From Thermococcus sp. (GTDB lineage: Archaea; Methanobacteriota_B; Thermococci; Thermococcales; Thermococcaceae): a stretch of DNA of 38,727 bases. Both the position numbers and the translations under genes were made by a program. Positions within the stretch are counted from its first letter, which is position 1, and the number at the start of each line of letters is the position of its first letter. Below the pieces are notes generated by a model that was given only the letters and a program-made list of their open reading frames with translations, had not been told where the DNA came from and did not search any database. The stretch is taken from assembly GCA_027075325.1 (NCBI GenBank), contig JALTBN010000014.1, positions 1-38,727 of the forward strand, given 5' to 3'. Shown here one piece after another: positions 1 through 7,121 of this stretch.

Positions 1-251
1 GTAGCATCGTACAGCTGGAATTCTCCGTCTGCAGTAGCAGCCCACGTGTAATCCACTATCACTTTTGCAGACTTCACGAACTTCAGAGTTTCCTGGTCTA
101 ACTTTATGGTGGTATGCGCGAATGTCTGTGCACCAGTTGCAGTAGCTGGAACTGTTTCACTCCCAAAGAAAATAGGAATGTCTACAGTCAACTGTATAGT
201 ATTTGGCTCAAGTTCATCTGCGCGTATCAGGTGCTTTATTGTCTCTATCAT
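1..251 (-). CDS. Beta-rich protein, N-terminal part of a gene that crosses the sequence junction
   Basis: Reading on the minus strand from ATG at 251 gives 83 codons and two bases to the left edge with no stop. The ATG overlaps the stop of the upstream gene (TAATG). The N-terminal part is beta-rich, with an ADGEFQLYD stretch of the kind seen in beta-sandwich virion proteins. If base 1 is joined to base 38727 the frame continues without a break into the zinc-ribbon frame at 38307-38727: 251 + 421 nt = 672 nt = 224 codons including stop. I therefore treat both edge fragments as one 223-residue gene. Function is unknown; a virion protein is inferred from its place in the late arm. Confidence 0.8.
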   Translation of the reverse strand, partial: MIETIKHLIRADELEPNTIQLTVDIPIFFGSETVPATATGAQTFAHTTIKLDQETLKFVKSAKVIVDYTWAATADGEFQLYDA

Positions 252-583
252 TACTCTTCCCTCCATGTTACTGTTATCTTCACGTCATCAGACGTCTCAC
301 TAGCAACTATAGTGCACTCCCCAAGTATTTCTATTGGGTCTTCAAAAGTTATCATCTTGTCATCGCCAGCTTTCACTGTAGCAACTTTCCTATCTGTAGT
401 TTTAGTTGTAGGCTGCGGGTTCTTCTCTGTTGGGAATGGCAAGTATGTGTCCACTATGGTTACAGTGACATCACTCGCTGACTGATTATTTATTTCTATA
501 GATACTACCTTGGTTATCTTGTCTACCGGTGATTTGAACACTTCAACTCCGTCTGTACTCGCACTAACTACTTTTGTTGGCAT
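251..583 (-). CDS. Small beta-rich protein, probable virion component
   Basis: A 110-residue protein dominated by alternating Val/Thr/Ile strands (for example SDVTVTIVDTYLPF and DDVKITVTW), with a short Pro/Thr turn region in the middle. It looks like a single immunoglobulin-like or beta-sandwich domain. There is no signal peptide or membrane segment. The start is ATG with GAGGTG 6-7 nt upstream; the stop overlaps the start of the next gene. It is not assigned to a family. Its neighbours are other beta-rich proteins in one minus-strand operon, so a structural role is inferred only. Confidence 0.75.
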   Translation of the reverse strand: MPTKVVSASTDGVEVFKSPVDKITKVVSIEINNQSASDVTVTIVDTYLPFPTEKNPQPTTKTTDRKVATVKAGDDKMITFEDPIEILGECTIVASETSDDVKITVTWREE

Positions 584-593
584 TTACACCACC

Positions 594-1196
594 TCACAGC
601 TCGTAATCATAGCTTACTATTCTCATGCATCCAGGCGAGGGTGCTGTTTCCTGCACTACCTTGCACTTGTTTACCAGGAATTCAAACACTATCTTACCGT
701 CTACAGATCCCTCATTTGCAAGTAGCAGATATATAGTTTCCATGTTTACCACCGTGAATATTTCCAGCTTCGGGTTGTCTGGTGGGCTATCACTCGCTTT
801 GATGCATCCAATGTAAGCTTTCAGCGGGTTATCTGGGTCTGGTGTTCCTACGTAGCCAGAATCTAACTTAAGCAGGAATGTGTTCGATGGTATCTGTGGA
901 TATATCAGTATATCATTAGAACCCTTGATTCCCACGACTATCTGATATATGATGTCAGGTGAAGTCGGGTATAGGTTCAGCTTAGTGAGCAGGTTCTCTC
1001 CATTGTCTAACTCCACCATGGTGTAGTCTTCTGCTGGGATAATGAAGCTTCTGATGTACTTGAGTTGTCTTGTAGCGATTATTCTGAAAGGTACTCCTGC
1101 TGGAACTACGTTACTCACTTTTCCAGATGGCGACTCGAACTGTATGCACTGCCCTGGCTTGAGTAAGCTCGGCGTGTAAGTGTGTAAGTTGAACAT
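594..1196 (-). CDS. Beta-rich hypothetical protein, probable virion component
   Basis: A roughly 200-residue soluble protein. I start it at ATG 1196 (MFNLHTYTPS) rather than GTG 1205 because GGGGGTG lies 6 nt before the ATG, the spacing used throughout this genome. The sequence is beta-strand-rich (PFRIIATRQLKYIRSFIIP, KIVFEFLVN), with a Pro/Asp-rich turn near the middle (GTPDPDNP) and three cysteines in the C-terminal half. No known family was recognised. It lies between the 54-residue protein at 1220 and the protein at 251 in the late operon. The upstream gap is T-rich on this strand. Confidence 0.7.
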   Translation of the reverse strand: MFNLHTYTPSLLKPGQCIQFESPSGKVSNVVPAGVPFRIIATRQLKYIRSFIIPAEDYTMVELDNGENLLTKLNLYPTSPDIIYQIVVGIKGSNDILIYPQIPSNTFLLKLDSGYVGTPDPDNPLKAYIGCIKASDSPPDNPKLEIFTVVNMETIYLLLANEGSVDGKIVFEFLVNKCKVVQETAPSPGCMRIVSYDYEL

Positions 1197-1219
1197 CTGT
1201 GCCACCCCCTTGAAAAAAT

Positions 1220-1384
1220 TTAAAGTTTGTACTTGTCGTACTCTTCAGGGAGTGGCTTCTCAGTCTCTACAACTACGTACTTGAAGTAGCTAGTCCATTT
1301 GACAACTTTAGCAGCAGCGAAAGTCTCAACACCTATGTCTACGGTGATCTTACCATCCTTTGCAGGGAATTTGTATGCTGGCAT
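1220..1384 (-). CDS. Small hypothetical protein (54 aa)
   Basis: Starts at ATG 1384 (MPAYKFPAKDG), 6-7 nt after a strong GGAGGTG lying in the end of the upstream gene; the open frame to 1402 has no better start. The protein is short and beta-rich (KITVDIGVETF, YFKYVVVETEK) and ends in a charged tail. It could be a small capsid-associated or chaperone-like protein, but nothing identifies it. It is followed by T-rich sequence (1206-1222 on the minus strand), possibly a transcription stop or pause. Confidence 0.65.
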   Translation of the reverse strand: MPAYKFPAKDGKITVDIGVETFAAAKVVKWTSYFKYVVVETEKPLPEEYDKYKL

Positions 1385-1385
1385 T

Positions 1386-1718
1386 TTACTCACCTCCTGC
1401 AAGTATCGTGAAGTTCACTGAGCTCAAGTTAGTACCAGCAGCAACTTCCTCTGCAGCACCCGCGGCAGTTGCCGGATAATTGAAGTACTCTACCACTACC
1501 CTGAGTTTGTTTCCGGATGAGTTGCTCCAGTCTATATGAGCAAGGTATCCCCCATCACACTGAACCATTGCGTTCTTTATTCTACCGAGCTCCCCGATAA
1601 CCACATCGAATCCGCCAGTGGTGTAGCTCGCTGGGCCAGCGGTAGTTTTCATGACCACTGTATCACTAAACAGCCTCTTTATTGGTCTCTCGAGGTGTCC
1701 TATTACCGTCGCTGGCAT
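1386..1718 (-). CDS. Candidate capsid-decoration-like protein (110 aa)
   Basis: Start ATG 1718 (MPATVIGHLE), 6 nt after GGGGTG. The protein is beta-rich and Gly/Ala/Thr-rich. The layout GGFDVVIGELGRIKNA, then GGYLAHIDW, then LRVVVEYFNYPA, then a C-terminal NLSSVNFTILAGGE resembles small beta-sandwich proteins I know from phage and archaeal-virus structural clusters. That resemblance is from memory, not from a search. It directly follows the 233-residue protein at 1743, an arrangement reminiscent of a coat protein followed by a decoration protein. Confidence in a structural role is moderate, in the precise role low. Confidence 0.7.
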   Translation of the reverse strand: MPATVIGHLERPIKRLFSDTVVMKTTAGPASYTTGGFDVVIGELGRIKNAMVQCDGGYLAHIDWSNSSGNKLRVVVEYFNYPATAAGAAEEVAAGTNLSSVNFTILAGGE

Positions 1719-1742
1719 GTATATCACCCCTTAATTAAAAAT

Positions 1743-2444
1743 TTAGAGTTCAAGGACGCTCATGCCCTCAACTGCTCTGAAGCCGATAGGGGTGAATTCT
1801 GTGTCGCCAGTCTTGTATGCAGAAACCCTGATGTAATAGTTGCTCTCCGGCGGGAATATCCACGGCTCAGGTAAGCACGCTATGTTATCCTTCTTTGCAG
1901 ACCAGTCTATTGTGAGGTACGGGTATGGTTCACCGTTCTTGTTCATAGCCAGCTTGTTTATCTTAGGAACTGGCACTGGCTCTATGAAGCCAAGGTAGAT
2001 CTGGCCTTCCTCTTCTCCGACCTTGACTGGTGATGACGCGCTTCCTATGTAGTCAAGCGAGCCAGTCGAGCTTATGGTGTATTCGTAGTTAGCTGGGTTT
2101 GCATTACCCCACACTGATGGGAGTACATCTGCAGTGAGCAGTTCCAGGGTAAGCTGTCTGCCCTTTGCTCTAACGCCAGCGAATGCTTCTTTAGTGTTAG
2201 TCTTCACTACTCTGATAAGGTCAATGATCGGCAGTATGTTCTCTGCAACTATTGAAGCTGCGCTTGCCAGAGAGTTCTTGTAGAATGTCTTGTCCAGCAG
2301 GTTTATGAGTGCGTCGTACTCGTCCTGGTCAAAGCTTGCCATCTTAATGGTAACTCCACCGAGCTTCCCGATTTCCTCTGGAAGTGGCAGCGGTACCCTT
2401 CCTCTTATCAGATCCTCAACCGAAGAGAACTCTGGAATGGTCAC
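1743..2444 (-). CDS. Candidate major structural protein (233 aa), unrecognised family
   Basis: Starts with GTG 2444, six nt after GGGGGGTG, within the stop region of the small basic gene upstream. The N-terminal half is helical (residues about 38-105, including EYDALINLLDKTF and SLASAASIVAENILPIIDL). The C-terminal half is beta-rich (EYTISSTGSLDYIG, QIYLGFIEPVPVP). No membrane segments or enzymatic motifs are visible. Size, composition and position before a decoration-like gene make it one of two coat-protein candidates; the other is 11967-12302. No HK97 or jelly-roll signature could be recognised by eye. Confidence 0.7.
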   Translation of the reverse strand: MTIPEFSSVEDLIRGRVPLPLPEEIGKLGGVTIKMASFDQDEYDALINLLDKTFYKNSLASAASIVAENILPIIDLIRVVKTNTKEAFAGVRAKGRQLTLELLTADVLPSVWGNANPANYEYTISSTGSLDYIGSASSPVKVGEEEGQIYLGFIEPVPVPKINKLAMNKNGEPYPYLTIDWSAKKDNIACLPEPWIFPPESNYYIRVSAYKTGDTEFTPIGFRAVEGMSVLEL

Positions 2445-2447
2445 CTA

Positions 2448-2600
2448 TCACACCCCCCTTATCCTTTTACCAATCTTCCTCTCCTTAACTCTCGTCCTCA
2501 GCCTCTGAGTCACCTCTTCGAGCCTGTTTCTCGCAGTGGGTATCACTCCATGCATTCTAGCTTCAGAAATTCTGTTCCTCAGGTTCTCTAGAGCCCTCAT
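2448..2600 (-). CDS. Small highly basic protein (50 aa)
   Basis: Reading 2600 to 2448 on the minus strand gives MRALENLRNRISEARMHG followed by an arginine/lysine-rich helical tail ending in KRIRGV. About a third of the residues are Arg or Lys. GGTGG lies about 4 nt before the ATG, and the stop region carries the ribosome binding site of the next gene. It opens the operon that runs down to the junction. Its charge suggests contact with nucleic acid or an acidic partner; no family is recognised. Confidence 0.6.
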   Translation of the reverse strand: MRALENLRNRISEARMHGVIPTARNRLEEVTQRLRTRVKERKIGKRIRGV

Positions 2601-2643
2601 ACAACCACCACTATATTCTGGGTTCACTACAAATAAAAAGTGT

Positions 2644-2686
2644 GCTAAATTGACAAATTTGAAATAGTCAATTTTATAAAGTTAGC
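2644..2686. promoter_or_regulatory. Nested dyad operator overlapping the promoter of the RHH gene
   Basis: Nested inverted repeats: GCTAA (2644-2648) with TTAGC (2682-2686), ATTGAC (2649-2654) with GTCAAT (2667-2672), and a perfect CAAATTTG palindrome (2654-2661). A TATA box, TTTATAAAG (2673-2681), lies 21-29 nt before the ATG at 2702, so the plus transcript is probably leaderless. The dyads cover the BRE/TATA. They are natural binding sites for the ribbon-helix-helix protein encoded just downstream, and could also affect the divergent minus gene at 2600. Confidence 0.6.
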
Positions 2687-2701
2687 AAACTTATCAAAAT
2701 T

Positions 2702-2917
2702 ATGGCAAATATTGTGGTGTCTGACGAGTTGAGAGACCGACTTGCGTATCTTAAGGCAGTGTTCAAGTGCAAGAGCTACAAGGAACTACTGGAGTACAGC
2801 GCAGAGCTTATGGAACTTATAGCAGCTGCAAAATCCAATGTAGATAAGATGAAGGAGCTATACGACTTTCTGGATGAGCTGCTCGGGTTAGAGCAGAGAC
2901 AGAGGAGGGGGATATGA
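2702..2917 (+). CDS. Ribbon-helix-helix-like transcriptional regulator
   Basis: A 71-residue protein with an N-terminal strand (NIVVSDELRDRL), then two helices (DRLAYLKAVFKC and SYKELLEYSAELME), the usual order of an RHH DNA-binding domain. A charged helical tail follows and may dimerise or bind a partner. It is probably leaderless from the TATA at 2673. It overlaps the next gene by ATGA and heads a three-gene plus-strand island (regulator, unknown, UbiA) inside the minus-strand arm. Autoregulation through the dyad at 2644-2686 is inferred. Confidence 0.7.
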   Translation: MANIVVSDELRDRLAYLKAVFKCKSYKELLEYSAELMELIAAAKSNVDKMKELYDFLDELLGLEQRQRRGI

Positions 2918-3168
2918 TGAGTGGCGTAGATCTGCTTAGATCTTTGATAGGAGATTACAGTTTCCACAAACTTCCAAAGAGAGAGCTAAAGGAGATAGAG
3001 AAGCTGCTGGAGAGTGAACCAGAGCGCATAATACAGAACATGATCGACATGTATGGATACCAGGAATTCATAAAGATAGTCAAGAAGGGTGCTCTAAAGA
3101 AAGCGATAGATGACGAATTAATAAGTAGTTTACTTTCCATAGCTAGACTCAGGAGGGATCGAGCATGA
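2914..3168 (+). CDS. Hypothetical helical protein between an RHH regulator and UbiA
   Basis: An 84-residue, mostly helical, charged protein (KRELKEIEKLLESEPERI, QEFIKIVKKGALKKAI). ATG 2914 overlaps the upstream stop; a second ATG directly follows. It is translationally coupled on both sides by ATGA overlaps, so regulator, this protein and UbiA are made together. There is no membrane segment and no recognised family. It may be a partner of the regulator. Confidence 0.65.
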   Translation: MMSGVDLLRSLIGDYSFHKLPKRELKEIEKLLESEPERIIQNMIDMYGYQEFIKIVKKGALKKAIDDELISSLLSIARLRRDRA

Positions 3169-3962
3169 AAATTATAAAGCTTGCAAGACCCTTCGTACTC
3201 GGTCACACAGTGATTATCTCACTAATGTACTGTCTGATAGCACACTACAGTTTTGCACAGTGCATTCTGGCTACACTTGCACTGCTACTAATACACTCAA
3301 GCGCACAGATGACCAATCTATTGTGGGATGTAGACATAGACAGGATAAACAAACCATGGAGACCAACGGTTACTGGTGAAGTGAATATAAAGCGTGCTTG
3401 GGTAGCAAATATACTTGCAGCAGCTACTGGATTTTTCCTTGGTTACTATGTGAACTTACACTTTTTCAAGTGGTTAGTAGCTCTAGCAATATTTGCTTGG
3501 AGCTTCACACTGGCTCCAGTTAGAAAGAATGAGTTCACTCATGCACTGTGGATGTCAATAACCAGAGGTTTCATTCCAGCGTACGCTATCACTGGAATTG
3601 TACCGATGAGCATACTTATGTCTCTCTGGGTGCTGGCATTCAATGTAGCAAAAGACTACAAGGATGTAGAAGGAGACATAAAACACGGAATAAGAACAAT
3701 AGCTATGCACGGTGAAACAATACTAGTACTGTGGATGTTCGGAGTACTTATGCTGTTCTACTTTACTCTGACACTGTTCATAATGTACCACCTGCTTCCA
3801 CTGAAAGCACTGCTGATATACTGTGTAACACCAATAGCATTTGCAATCCCATTTACCCTTGACTCGCCACCAGCATTCAGTGATAACAACTTAGCCTACG
3901 ACTTGTTCTGGTATGGACTAAAACTGCTAGCAGTGTTCTTTGCAGTGATATATTTAACGTAA
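3165..3962 (+). CDS. UbiA-family prenyltransferase (copy 1), possible DGGGP synthase-like
   Basis: A 265-residue polytopic membrane protein with about eight or nine hydrophobic helices. Both Asp-rich active-site motifs are intact: NLLWDVDID (NxxxDxxxD, residues about 51-59) and KDYKDVEGD followed by GIRT (about 163-177). UbiA enzymes transfer a polyprenyl group onto an acceptor. In archaea the commonest members make digeranylgeranylglyceryl phosphate (second ether bond of archaeol), but ring-prenylating relatives share these motifs, so the acceptor is not decided by sequence. Start ATG 3165 overlaps the upstream stop, with AGGAGGG before it. A second, divergent UbiA lies at 32117. Confidence 0.88.
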   Translation: MKIIKLARPFVLGHTVIISLMYCLIAHYSFAQCILATLALLLIHSSAQMTNLLWDVDIDRINKPWRPTVTGEVNIKRAWVANILAAATGFFLGYYVNLHFFKWLVALAIFAWSFTLAPVRKNEFTHALWMSITRGFIPAYAITGIVPMSILMSLWVLAFNVAKDYKDVEGDIKHGIRTIAMHGETILVLWMFGVLMLFYFTLTLFIMYHLLPLKALLIYCVTPIAFAIPFTLDSPPAFSDNNLAYDLFWYGLKLLAVFFAVIYLT

Positions 3963-4133
3963 TTTTCGCCTTTCTTCTATTGTTTTTATTATTCCCACTA
4001 ATATTCCTTGGACTATTGTAGATGCTGCAGTCGATATTATTGTGCTGCTCATAGCTTCACCCCACAGTTCTGGGTTCCTCAAGTTCTTCCTGAGTGTCTG
4101 AAAAAATAAAGAAATGCGGTCGATCCTGTTCAT
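3954..4133 (-). CDS. Small single-pass membrane protein (59 aa)
   Basis: Minus-strand frame from ATG 4133 to TAA 3954-3956. It has a basic N-terminal helix (MNRIDRISLFFQTLRKNLRN), one hydrophobic segment (MSSTIISTAASTIVQGILVG, about residues 28-47) and a basic end (EERRKLR). The start overlaps the upstream stop (ATGA), and GGAGG lies about 8 nt before it. Its 3' end overlaps the UbiA gene tail-to-tail by 9 nt. It is a plausible virion-membrane or holin-like protein, given one membrane span with charged flanks; function is unknown. Confidence 0.65.
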   Translation of the reverse strand: MNRIDRISLFFQTLRKNLRNPELWGEAMSSTIISTAASTIVQGILVGIIKTIEERRKLR

Positions 4134-4426
4134 TTGCCCTTCCTCCTGAACAGACCTCTAAGGTTTACGCCTCTCTTTGGAACTGTCACCTTCACTATGA
4201 ACCCCTTCATTATGATGCCCTTCTTAGCTTTCTGCACTTCTATCCTCGACGGTATGTCTGCTGGCAGACTAAGTATAGACATCAAAGTAGCTTTCATCTT
4301 CTCTATGCGCTCGCTGTCTATTATGCCATCAGTCCTGTACACGTACACTACTTCATTTGGGGTTACTTCCACGTTTATTAAGTCCATTCCCAATACCGAA
4401 CCGATCATTCTTGCAAGTAATGGCAT
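4130..4426 (-). CDS. Hypothetical protein (98 aa)
   Basis: Starts at ATG 4426 with GGAAGTGAG upstream. An N-terminal hydrophobic helix (LLARMIGSVLGMDLI) is followed by an alpha/beta region (NEVVYVYRTDGIID, ERIEKMKATLMSIL) and a very basic C-terminus (VPKRGVNLRGLFRRKGK). No family is recognised. It is coupled by ATGA overlap to the small membrane protein downstream, so the two may act together. Confidence 0.65.
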   Translation of the reverse strand: MPLLARMIGSVLGMDLINVEVTPNEVVYVYRTDGIIDSERIEKMKATLMSILSLPADIPSRIEVQKAKKGIIMKGFIVKVTVPKRGVNLRGLFRRKGK

Positions 4427-4431
4427 CTAAC

Positions 4432-4548
4432 TCACTTCCTCACAAACCTTTTACCTAACCTCTCTCTTGGCGGCTCGCTAAATATGCCATGCTTCAACTT
4501 ATGTTTTATTTTCCTACCAAGCTCTGTTCTCGGTCTCCACAAATCCAT
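4432..4548 (-). CDS. Very small basic protein (38 aa)
   Basis: Minus-strand frame from ATG 4548, preceded by GAGGTGGGTGTA, to TGA at 4432-4434. The protein begins MDLWRPRTELGRKIKHKLKH and ends RLGKRFVRK, with about 14 basic residues. It fills an otherwise empty gap between two good genes, in the same direction and with a proper ribosome binding site, which is why I report it. It resembles in size and charge the 50- and 39-residue proteins at 2448 and 10326, but not clearly in sequence. Confidence 0.55.
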   Translation of the reverse strand: MDLWRPRTELGRKIKHKLKHGIFSEPPRERLGKRFVRK

Positions 4549-4558
4549 TACACCCACC

Positions 4559-5308
4559 TCACCAACTGAACCAGTTCACGTTGCCCACTACTGGCAACCT
4601 GACTCTCATTCTCACGTGCCTCTGTATCACATGTGTATTACCCCTGAAGTTATATTTTATAGTTACATCGAATCCATGGTTGGTAGTGATTGTTCCAGTC
4701 ATTAGTATGTTCAGGAACTGCTGCCAAGTATCCATCAGAGAATCAGTTTTCCACTTACCTGTTAGAGTTACGTGGAAGCCCGGATCTATGTAGTGTTCCA
4801 GCTTCTGTTCCAAGTTCTTCACAAACTGAACTCCAGTACTCTCTTCCCATGCGTTCTGCAGCCAGCGTCCAATCAATCTAGCAGAGTTAGGATCTTCTTG
4901 CCAGTTGTATGCATTAGGGTCGTTGGGACATTGCTCGTTTGCAGGCACCTCACATGTACCAACTTCGCCTGGTTTTGAGTTGTTGGTGAATTTGTTGGTT
5001 ATGTCACCAGTGAAATACAAGCCACCCCAGTGGAATTCCACATTCTGCACCTGTAGTGGGCACAGTTCATAGATTATCCTTGGTGCTTTAGTCATGGTAC
5101 ACTGCTTTTTCGGTGATAACAGCTCTAACAGGAATCTAAGTATAGCTCTTATCGGTCCAACCATTGGATATACTATGTACTCTTTTGCGCCAGTAACTGT
5201 GACTTCCACTATCTGTGGTTCTTTTATTTTAGGCTCTCTAACAGGAATGTACCCATAGCCTTCTCCAACTTCAACAGCACCAAACTTTCTCAAAGGTTCA
5301 GGAATCAC
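4559..5308 (-). CDS. Hypothetical late-arm protein (249 aa)
   Basis: Start GTG 5308 with GGTGGTAAC just before it, overlapping the upstream stop (GTGA). An N-terminal segment is Pro/Glu/Val-rich (KIKEPQIVEVTVTGAKEYIV); a short hydrophobic helix follows (IRAILRFLLELL, about residues 53-64), then a beta-rich C-terminal half (FHVTLTGKW, FDVTIKYNFRG). There are five cysteines between residues about 69 and 126, possibly disulphides. It may associate with membrane or particle; no family is recognised. Confidence 0.7.
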   Translation of the reverse strand: MIPEPLRKFGAVEVGEGYGYIPVREPKIKEPQIVEVTVTGAKEYIVYPMVGPIRAILRFLLELLSPKKQCTMTKAPRIIYELCPLQVQNVEFHWGGLYFTGDITNKFTNNSKPGEVGTCEVPANEQCPNDPNAYNWQEDPNSARLIGRWLQNAWEESTGVQFVKNLEQKLEHYIDPGFHVTLTGKWKTDSLMDTWQQFLNILMTGTITTNHGFDVTIKYNFRGNTHVIQRHVRMRVRLPVVGNVNWFSW

Positions 5309-6138
5309 GTTACCACCTCCACTCTCCAGGGAAACCCTACTCTCACCTTCTTTTTCGGCTCGATTTTAACCTCACATTCCATCAACCCCAACCTGGGGTA
5401 TACTCTTAACTTCTCTCCTGGCTGCACGCTGTTGAATTCACAGGGCACCTTTTTCTCTTCCTTTCCTATAGCTGCAACAATTTCCCTGGCACCTATTATC
5501 TTCACTACCCTCACGGGAATTCCAGATGTTGGTGCATGTGTTGGTGTAGGTGTAGTGTGTGGTACTGGTGGAGCAGAGTGTTCCTCTCTTATCTTTATTT
5601 CTAAATATGGTTTATTATTGCTATTGTCGAAGACGTAGTAGTTATTTGGTGCATCTGCCTGTATTGCAAGTGCAATGTACCCATCTATAACGTTCCATGC
5701 TTCCAGTGACAGCCTCACCCGTTTGAAAGAGTACCATTGGCCTACTTGGTGCCACCCGTTTTCACCACAGTACTTACCAAAGTATTGACAGTTGGCAATG
5801 ACAAATCTACCTGCTGGCGACACTTCTGGTGGCAAGTGAGCACCATTTATGCCTTCCCAGTTGGGTGAAACTACATTCACCGCTATCGCTGCTTCAGTAA
5901 CAGTTACCGTGCTACCTACGAACGCAAATTTATCATTGTACATGTATAGTGTGACAGCTTCTATGCTATCTGGATCTACATCTACCGGGAATTTCAAGTA
6001 CGTGATGTAGTTAAGATGGTATTTTGGAGCAATGTCAGGGTTTGAGTCATCTGACACAATTAACTTGTTTTCTCTCCACGCCTTGTTCTTGTAAGTGGTA
6101 GTCTCAACATATAACGCATCTGATGGATGCACTATCAT
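5305..6138 (-). CDS. DNRLRE/CBM96-like adhesin or fibre protein
   Basis: 277 residues. The N-terminal domain (about 1-185) has the pattern of DNRLRE-type beta-sandwich modules: an early strand ALYVETTTY, a TYLKFPVDVDPDSIEAVTLY core, and a closing NKPYLEIKI strand. A Pro/Thr/His linker follows (HSAPPVPHTTPTPTHAPTSG, about 190-209), then a small basic beta domain. Such modules occur in cell-surface and carbohydrate-binding proteins, so a fibre or receptor-binding role is inferred. Start ATG 6138 has GGGGTG 7 nt upstream. Confidence 0.7.
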   Translation of the reverse strand: MIVHPSDALYVETTTYKNKAWRENKLIVSDDSNPDIAPKYHLNYITYLKFPVDVDPDSIEAVTLYMYNDKFAFVGSTVTVTEAAIAVNVVSPNWEGINGAHLPPEVSPAGRFVIANCQYFGKYCGENGWHQVGQWYSFKRVRLSLEAWNVIDGYIALAIQADAPNNYYVFDNSNNKPYLEIKIREEHSAPPVPHTTPTPTHAPTSGIPVRVVKIIGAREIVAAIGKEEKKVPCEFNSVQPGEKLRVYPRLGLMECEVKIEPKKKVRVGFPWRVEVVT

Positions 6139-7121
6139 GGCACAACACCCCTACACAACATTATGCTCCACATCGGCCCACCACCGTACACGTACATGCC
6201 ATTATGGTAGATGTTGAGAGCACTTGCTATATTCACGTATCCATACGCCCAGTGCGGCACTGGAATTCGGAATGATACGGAAGTAGATTCTCCTTCTCTT
6301 AGGTTACTGTTAGCTATTGATGCTGGAACTCTCGATTGGGATACGTGCTTCTTGTCTGCGTACAGCACAGTAAGGAGAGTTGACCAGTCTTCCAATTCTA
6401 CTACATCGGTGTTTGCTACAACAGTGTACCTTCCTTCAAGCACAGTGTAGCATTTGTTAGAGTCATATATTCCATACAGTTTACCCTTGTACCTGAATGC
6501 GCCTTGTACCACTCTAAGACTCATGTCTTTGAAGTCTACGTAAGATGTTGGCTTGGGGTATATTGATACTCCCTCTTTGAACTCTGGAATTATAGTCAGC
6601 GTAGTGTTATACACTCCATTCACTGGATACTCAGATACTGGTTTTGGTGAGCAGTTTAAGATCCCAAAGGTCTTTACTGCGCGTACTAACTGTCTCATGA
6701 ATAATCTGTGGAACCCGCCGTATGCAGTAAAGTTAACTTGCTCTGGTTTTCTGATCACAAAAGGTACTGTCAGTGTTGCTTTACCACCACCTGGTAAGAA
6801 CACTGCAGTAGCTTTCCTGCACCTTTCACCGGCGCATTGTCTTATGTGCACCGTCCTGGGTAAAGCATTGTTACAGGTGTACTCACAAATGAACTTGGTA
6901 GTGGTACCACTGTTAGCAAGGCTCCACTTCTGGTACTTGATTATATCTCCTACCACTTCTGCTTTACTCACTCTAAGTCTCGCTATGGAAACGTGCTTGA
7001 AGGCTTTAACAGATTTTAGCTTCTCTCTGTAAGCTTCTATGTACTCATCCACACTAACTCCTAAGTATGGCGCTTTTTCCAGTCCATTAGAGACAATGGT
7101 AAAAAAATTAGGATACGTCAT
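6135..7121 (-). CDS. Hypothetical beta-rich late protein (328 aa)
   Basis: A large soluble protein without recognised family. There is a short helical N-terminus (VDEYIEAYREKLKS), then many strands. A cysteine-rich patch (CEYTCNN to QCAGERCRKA, about residues 79-101) could be disulphide-bonded or bind metal. The C-terminus is Tyr/Gly-rich (YVYGGGPMW). ATG 7121 lies inside the end of the upstream gene and its own end overlaps the next start, so translation is coupled. A virion surface protein is plausible from position and composition. Confidence 0.7.
   Translation of the reverse strand: MTYPNFFTIVSNGLEKAPYLGVSVDEYIEAYREKLKSVKAFKHVSIARLRVSKAEVVGDIIKYQKWSLANSGTTTKFICEYTCNNALPRTVHIRQCAGERCRKATAVFLPGGGKATLTVPFVIRKPEQVNFTAYGGFHRLFMRQLVRAVKTFGILNCSPKPVSEYPVNGVYNTTLTIIPEFKEGVSIYPKPTSYVDFKDMSLRVVQGAFRYKGKLYGIYDSNKCYTVLEGRYTVVANTDVVELEDWSTLLTVLYADKKHVSQSRVPASIANSNLREGESTSVSFRIPVPHWAYGYVNIASALNIYHNGMYVYGGGPMWSIMLCRGVVP

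Noticed and set aside
6553..7032. 159-codon plus-strand frame
   Set aside because: It is antisense to the well-supported late gene 6135-7121, which has coupled overlaps with its neighbours.
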